NCBI GenBank assembly: GCA_030650265.1
Contig: JAUSEJ010000991.1
Span: forward strand, 1 to 8,419
Direction: 5' to 3'
From: Dehalococcoidia bacterium
Lineage (GTDB): Bacteria > Chloroflexota > Dehalococcoidia > JACPQF01
DNA: 8,419 bases
Shown here: in pieces, positions 6,189 through 8,419 of the stretch
How positions within the stretch are numbered: the first letter of the stretch is position 1
Layout: the number at the start of each line of letters is the position of its first letter
Position numbers and translations under genes: made by a program
The notes under the pieces: generated by a model
What the model saw: only the letters and a program-made list of their open reading frames with translations
Told to the model about the DNA's origin: nothing
Database searches by the model: none

Positions 6189-8060
6189 GTGAAACTAACC
6201 AACAATCTCGGATATGCAGGACAGGTACTGCGAGTCGACCTCAGTACTGGCAAGATCGGTGCGGAGGCGTTGCCGGCGCCGGAAGAGTTGAGGCAGCTAC
6301 TCGGCGGCACGGGACTGGGAGTGAGAATACTCTACGACGAGGTGCCTGCGGGCGTCGGACCCTATGATCCGGAGAACCGGCTCACCTTTGCCACGGGACC
6401 CTTTGGAGGCACAAACCTGGGGGGAACCGGTACCTTCTCCGTGGTTTCCAAAGGGCCGATGACCAATGGCGCTCTTGCCTCTCAAGCCAATGGCTTCCTC
6501 GGCGCCTGCATGAAATTCGCCGGCTTTGACGCCGTGATTGTTCAGGGTCAATCCCCCAAGCCAGTCTACCTCTACATCCATGACGGGCAGGCCGAGCTGA
6601 GAGATGCCGGCTACCTCAAAGGGAAGGACACTTGGGAGACGATAGACCTGGTCGCCGAAGAGCTAGGGCAGCCGGAGAGCAGGTTGAGCGTCTTCAGCGC
6701 TGGTCCTGCCGGCGAGAATAAGGTGCGCTTTGCGGCTATAGTTGGCGACCGCGGGCACGTCGTCGCCCACGGCGGGCCCGGTGCGGTGATGGCATCAAAG
6801 AACCTGAAGGCCATAGTGGCGTCCCGGGGTCGCGGTCAGATAGCGGTTAAGGAGAAGGAGAGGCTCAAGTCAGTGTTCCAGGCTATCCTCGTAGACGTCC
6901 AGAAATCACCGCTGGATATCTACCATTGGGGCACCGGCCTCGTCTACCCCATAGCGCAAAAGTCAGGATGGCTGCCTGTTAAGAACTATCTGGAAGCGGA
7001 TTTCGCCGAGAAAGACCTCTTTACCAGTCCCAAGTATCGCCCGCTCTTCAAAAGGAAGCGAACGCCCTGCTGGGCCTGCCGCTTCGACCACTGCGCTATC
7101 GTGACCATCAAAGAGGGTCCGTATGCCGGCTATGTAGGTGAGGAGCCGGAATTCGAGGGCTTTGTCTCATGGGGTTGCCTTACCGGCCAAACCGACCCCG
7201 TCGCCGCCGTGGTTCTCTCTAATGATGTGGACCGCCTCGGCATGGACACCAATGAAGCCGGCTGGATCATGGCTTGGGTCATCGAGTGCTACGAAAAGGG
7301 CCTGCTAACGAAGAAGGATACCGATGGGCTGGAAATGACATGGGGAAACGTCGCGTTGATGAGAGCTATGCTGCGCAAAATAGCCTTTCGGGAAGGCTTC
7401 GGCAACGTCCTGGCGGACGGGGTGATGCGGGCTGCTCAGCAGGTCGGGGGTGAAGCGGCGGATCTGGCCATCTATACGATGAAAGGGAATACGCCACGAG
7501 GCCACGACCCGCGCGTCTTCTGGCAGATTCTTCTGGATGTCAGCACTTCCAACGTGGGGCTGGATGCGGCCGGAGCAAACGCCGCGACACCAGCATCTGT
7601 GGGACTGCCTCCCGATACCGACGTCTATACGCCCGATGGGGAAGCAGCCTTGCTTGCCGCTTCTTACGGTGTGCCATTCTTCCGGGATAGCCTTGGAATA
7701 TGCATGCTATCGATCGGCGGCGCCCCTCAGAGCCGGATTTTAGAAGCGATAAGCGCCGTCACTGGCTGGGATTTCACGGCGGATGAGGCAAAGAGGTTCG
7801 GGTTCAGGGCGGCCCACATGTTGAGTGCCTTCGATATCAAGCACGGACTTACCCCTGAGGTCGAGGCTCCCTCAGCCAGGTTTGGCTCGTCTTCCTTGAT
7901 CGGTCCCGCTGCAGCTCAAGCGAGGAGTATTCTTCCAGAATGGGACAAGGCGCGGCGAAGCTCCTACGAGAAAATGGGTTGGGATGGCAGGACCGGGCGT
8001 CCCCTGCCGGAGACGCTTCGACAGCACGGACTCGATGCTATGGTAAAGGACTTTTGGTAA
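6189..8060 (+). CDS. Aldehyde:ferredoxin oxidoreductase family protein (tungsto/molybdo-bispterin enzyme)
   Basis: A complete 623-residue AOR-family enzyme. Such enzymes oxidise aldehydes to acids (or, in the BamBC branch, reduce benzoyl-CoA) at a W or Mo bis-pterin site with one [4Fe-4S] cluster, exchanging electrons with ferredoxin. Seen here: the N-terminal pterin-binding domain (LGGTGLGVRILYDE, ATGPFGGT, SVVSKGPMTNG), EPEFEG (319-324), DRLGMDTNEAG (Gly351-Thr354), GHDPR (438-442) and DSLGIC with Cys505, the expected fourth cluster ligand. The other three, Cys294, Cys297 and Cys302, read CWACRFDHC, i.e. CX2CX4C, one residue longer than the CX2CX3C of Pyrococcus furiosus AOR. The start is GTG at 6189, with GGGGG at 6179-6183 as a close Shine-Dalgarno and AAGGA at 6170-6174 further off. 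In context it could oxidise the aldehyde made by the ThDP enzyme upstream. The substrate and the metal are not readable from sequence. Confidence 0.93.
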   Translation: MKLTNNLGYAGQVLRVDLSTGKIGAEALPAPEELRQLLGGTGLGVRILYDEVPAGVGPYDPENRLTFATGPFGGTNLGGTGTFSVVSKGPMTNGALASQANGFLGACMKFAGFDAVIVQGQSPKPVYLYIHDGQAELRDAGYLKGKDTWETIDLVAEELGQPESRLSVFSAGPAGENKVRFAAIVGDRGHVVAHGGPGAVMASKNLKAIVASRGRGQIAVKEKERLKSVFQAILVDVQKSPLDIYHWGTGLVYPIAQKSGWLPVKNYLEADFAEKDLFTSPKYRPLFKRKRTPCWACRFDHCAIVTIKEGPYAGYVGEEPEFEGFVSWGCLTGQTDPVAAVVLSNDVDRLGMDTNEAGWIMAWVIECYEKGLLTKKDTDGLEMTWGNVALMRAMLRKIAFREGFGNVLADGVMRAAQQVGGEAADLAIYTMKGNTPRGHDPRVFWQILLDVSTSNVGLDAAGANAATPASVGLPPDTDVYTPDGEAALLAASYGVPFFRDSLGICMLSIGGAPQSRILEAISAVTGWDFTADEAKRFGFRAAHMLSAFDIKHGLTPEVEAPSARFGSSSLIGPAAAQARSILPEWDKARRSSYEKMGWDGRTGRPLPETLRQHGLDAMVKDFW

Positions 8061-8206
8061 GTTGACTGAGCATGAGTCGATCATGACAGTGCGGCCAGGA
8101 GAGTATTGCTTTATCGGGTACAATTGCGCATTTGCTTCATTCCGACGGTGGAAGACAACATGCACCCGATTGCACGATCCTCGTGACTTTCAACGGGCGT
8201 CAGGCG

Positions 8207-8215
8207 TGCTATAAT
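8207..8215 (+). promoter_or_regulatory. Predicted extended -10 promoter for the third radical SAM gene
   Basis: TGCTATAAT contains a perfect TATAAT (8210-8215) preceded by the TGn extension (8207-8209). Extended -10 promoters need little or no -35 box, and only CTTTCA (8187-8192, three of six) lies at the 17-base position. The start site would be near 8221-8223, leaving a leader of about 93 bases before the ATG at 8316. This indicates that the third radical SAM gene begins a new transcription unit. Confidence 0.6.
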
Positions 8216-8228
8216 CAATCTGCTCTAT

Positions 8229-8246
8229 TAGAGGGCATCGCCCCTA
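8229..8246 (+). other. 5'-leader hairpin upstream of the third radical SAM gene
   Basis: TAG (8229-8231) pairs with CTA (8244-8246) and GGGC (8233-8236) with GCCC (8240-8243), with A8232 bulged and a three-base ATC loop. The hairpin sits about 7 bases after the predicted transcription start. That position suits a 5' mRNA-stabilising structure or a small protein-binding site. The rest of the leader shows no riboswitch I recognise. Confidence 0.4.
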
Positions 8247-8315
8247 TGGGAATATTTGACGCGAGCGATAGAGGAAGCCGGTCTACTAAGCAAATACAAA
8301 TCAGGAGGCAAGGCA

Positions 8316-8419
8316 ATGACCAAAGTTGATGAATTGCAAAAGAGTTACCCGGATCTTCCCCGGGAGTTCATTGTCAAATGGGAGATCCTAAGCCACGGTA
8401 TCAAAGATACCCCGGCAAT
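8316..8419 (+). CDS. Radical SAM protein, paralog 3 (5' end only, cut by window edge)
   Basis: Only 34 complete codons are visible, beginning MTKVDELQKSYPDLPREF. The ATG at 8316 has an ideal AGGAGG (8303-8308) with a 7-base spacer. By my count, 29 of the 34 residues and 86 of 104 bases match the start of the gene at 351, and most base changes are silent. Paralog 2 matches paralog 1 at only 20 of these 34 positions. It is therefore a second close copy of gene 1, evidently under selection for protein sequence. The cysteine motif lies outside the window, so its radical SAM identity rests on this homology. If the arrangement repeats, decarboxylase or binding-protein genes may follow. Confidence 0.85.
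   Translation, partial: MTKVDELQKSYPDLPREFIVKWEILSHGIKDTPA

Noticed and set aside
8071..8085. CATGA/TCATG inverted repeat just after the AOR stop
   Set aside because: A 5-bp stem with no U-run is too weak for a terminator and is expected by chance; an operator role is possible but unsupported.
8132..8329. 65-residue frame in the last intergenic region
   Set aside because: It runs over the predicted promoter, the leader and into the third radical SAM gene in another frame, and has no Shine-Dalgarno or recognisable motif.
1..8419. CRISPR array, tRNA, rRNA, transposase or insertion-sequence ends
   Set aside because: No spaced repeats of CRISPR type, no cloverleaf or rRNA-like sequence, and no transposase-like protein or terminal inverted repeats were seen.

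Overview
The window is about 8.4 kb of compact, entirely plus-strand DNA of moderate GC content. Its gene types (an aldehyde:ferredoxin oxidoreductase family enzyme, an oxygen-sensitive class of tungsten or molybdenum enzyme, and radical SAM proteins) point to a strict anaerobe. Gene style and content remind me of Dehalococcoidia or other Chloroflexota, or possibly anaerobic Firmicutes from sediment. The sequence contains no taxonomic marker, so this placement is a guess.

Layout: a 350-base non-coding lead-in with a good sigma70-type promoter (280-308) precedes radical SAM gene 1 (351-1724). Nineteen bases later comes a split thiamine-diphosphate (ThDP) decarboxylase of the sulfopyruvate/phosphonopyruvate decarboxylase type: the PYR-domain subunit (1744-2271), then the PP-domain subunit (2290-2886). 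Next are an orphan SBP_bac_5 solute-binding lipoprotein (2997-4601), an intergenic hairpin (4613-4674), radical SAM gene 2 (4703-6091) and a complete AOR-family gene (6189-8060). A 255-base gap follows with an extended -10 promoter (8207-8215) and a 5'-leader hairpin. Radical SAM gene 3 (8316 onward) then runs off the window edge.

The three radical SAM genes are paralogs. The two complete copies share the unusual cysteine layout CX8CX8CX2C (last three Cys CX8CX2C) instead of CX3CX2C, and I cannot assign them to a characterised family. The visible part of copy 3 is much closer to copy 1 (29 of 34 residues) than copy 2 is (20 of 34), so the locus looks like a repeated cassette array that continues beyond the window.

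How the genes might work together (inference): the binding protein captures an organic solute; the radical SAM proteins carry out a chemically hard step on it or mature a partner enzyme; the ThDP enzyme decarboxylates a 2-oxoacid to an aldehyde; and the AOR-family enzyme oxidises that aldehyde to an acid while reducing ferredoxin. No permease, ATPase, ferredoxin, cofactor-synthesis gene or regulator is visible, so substrate and pathway remain open.
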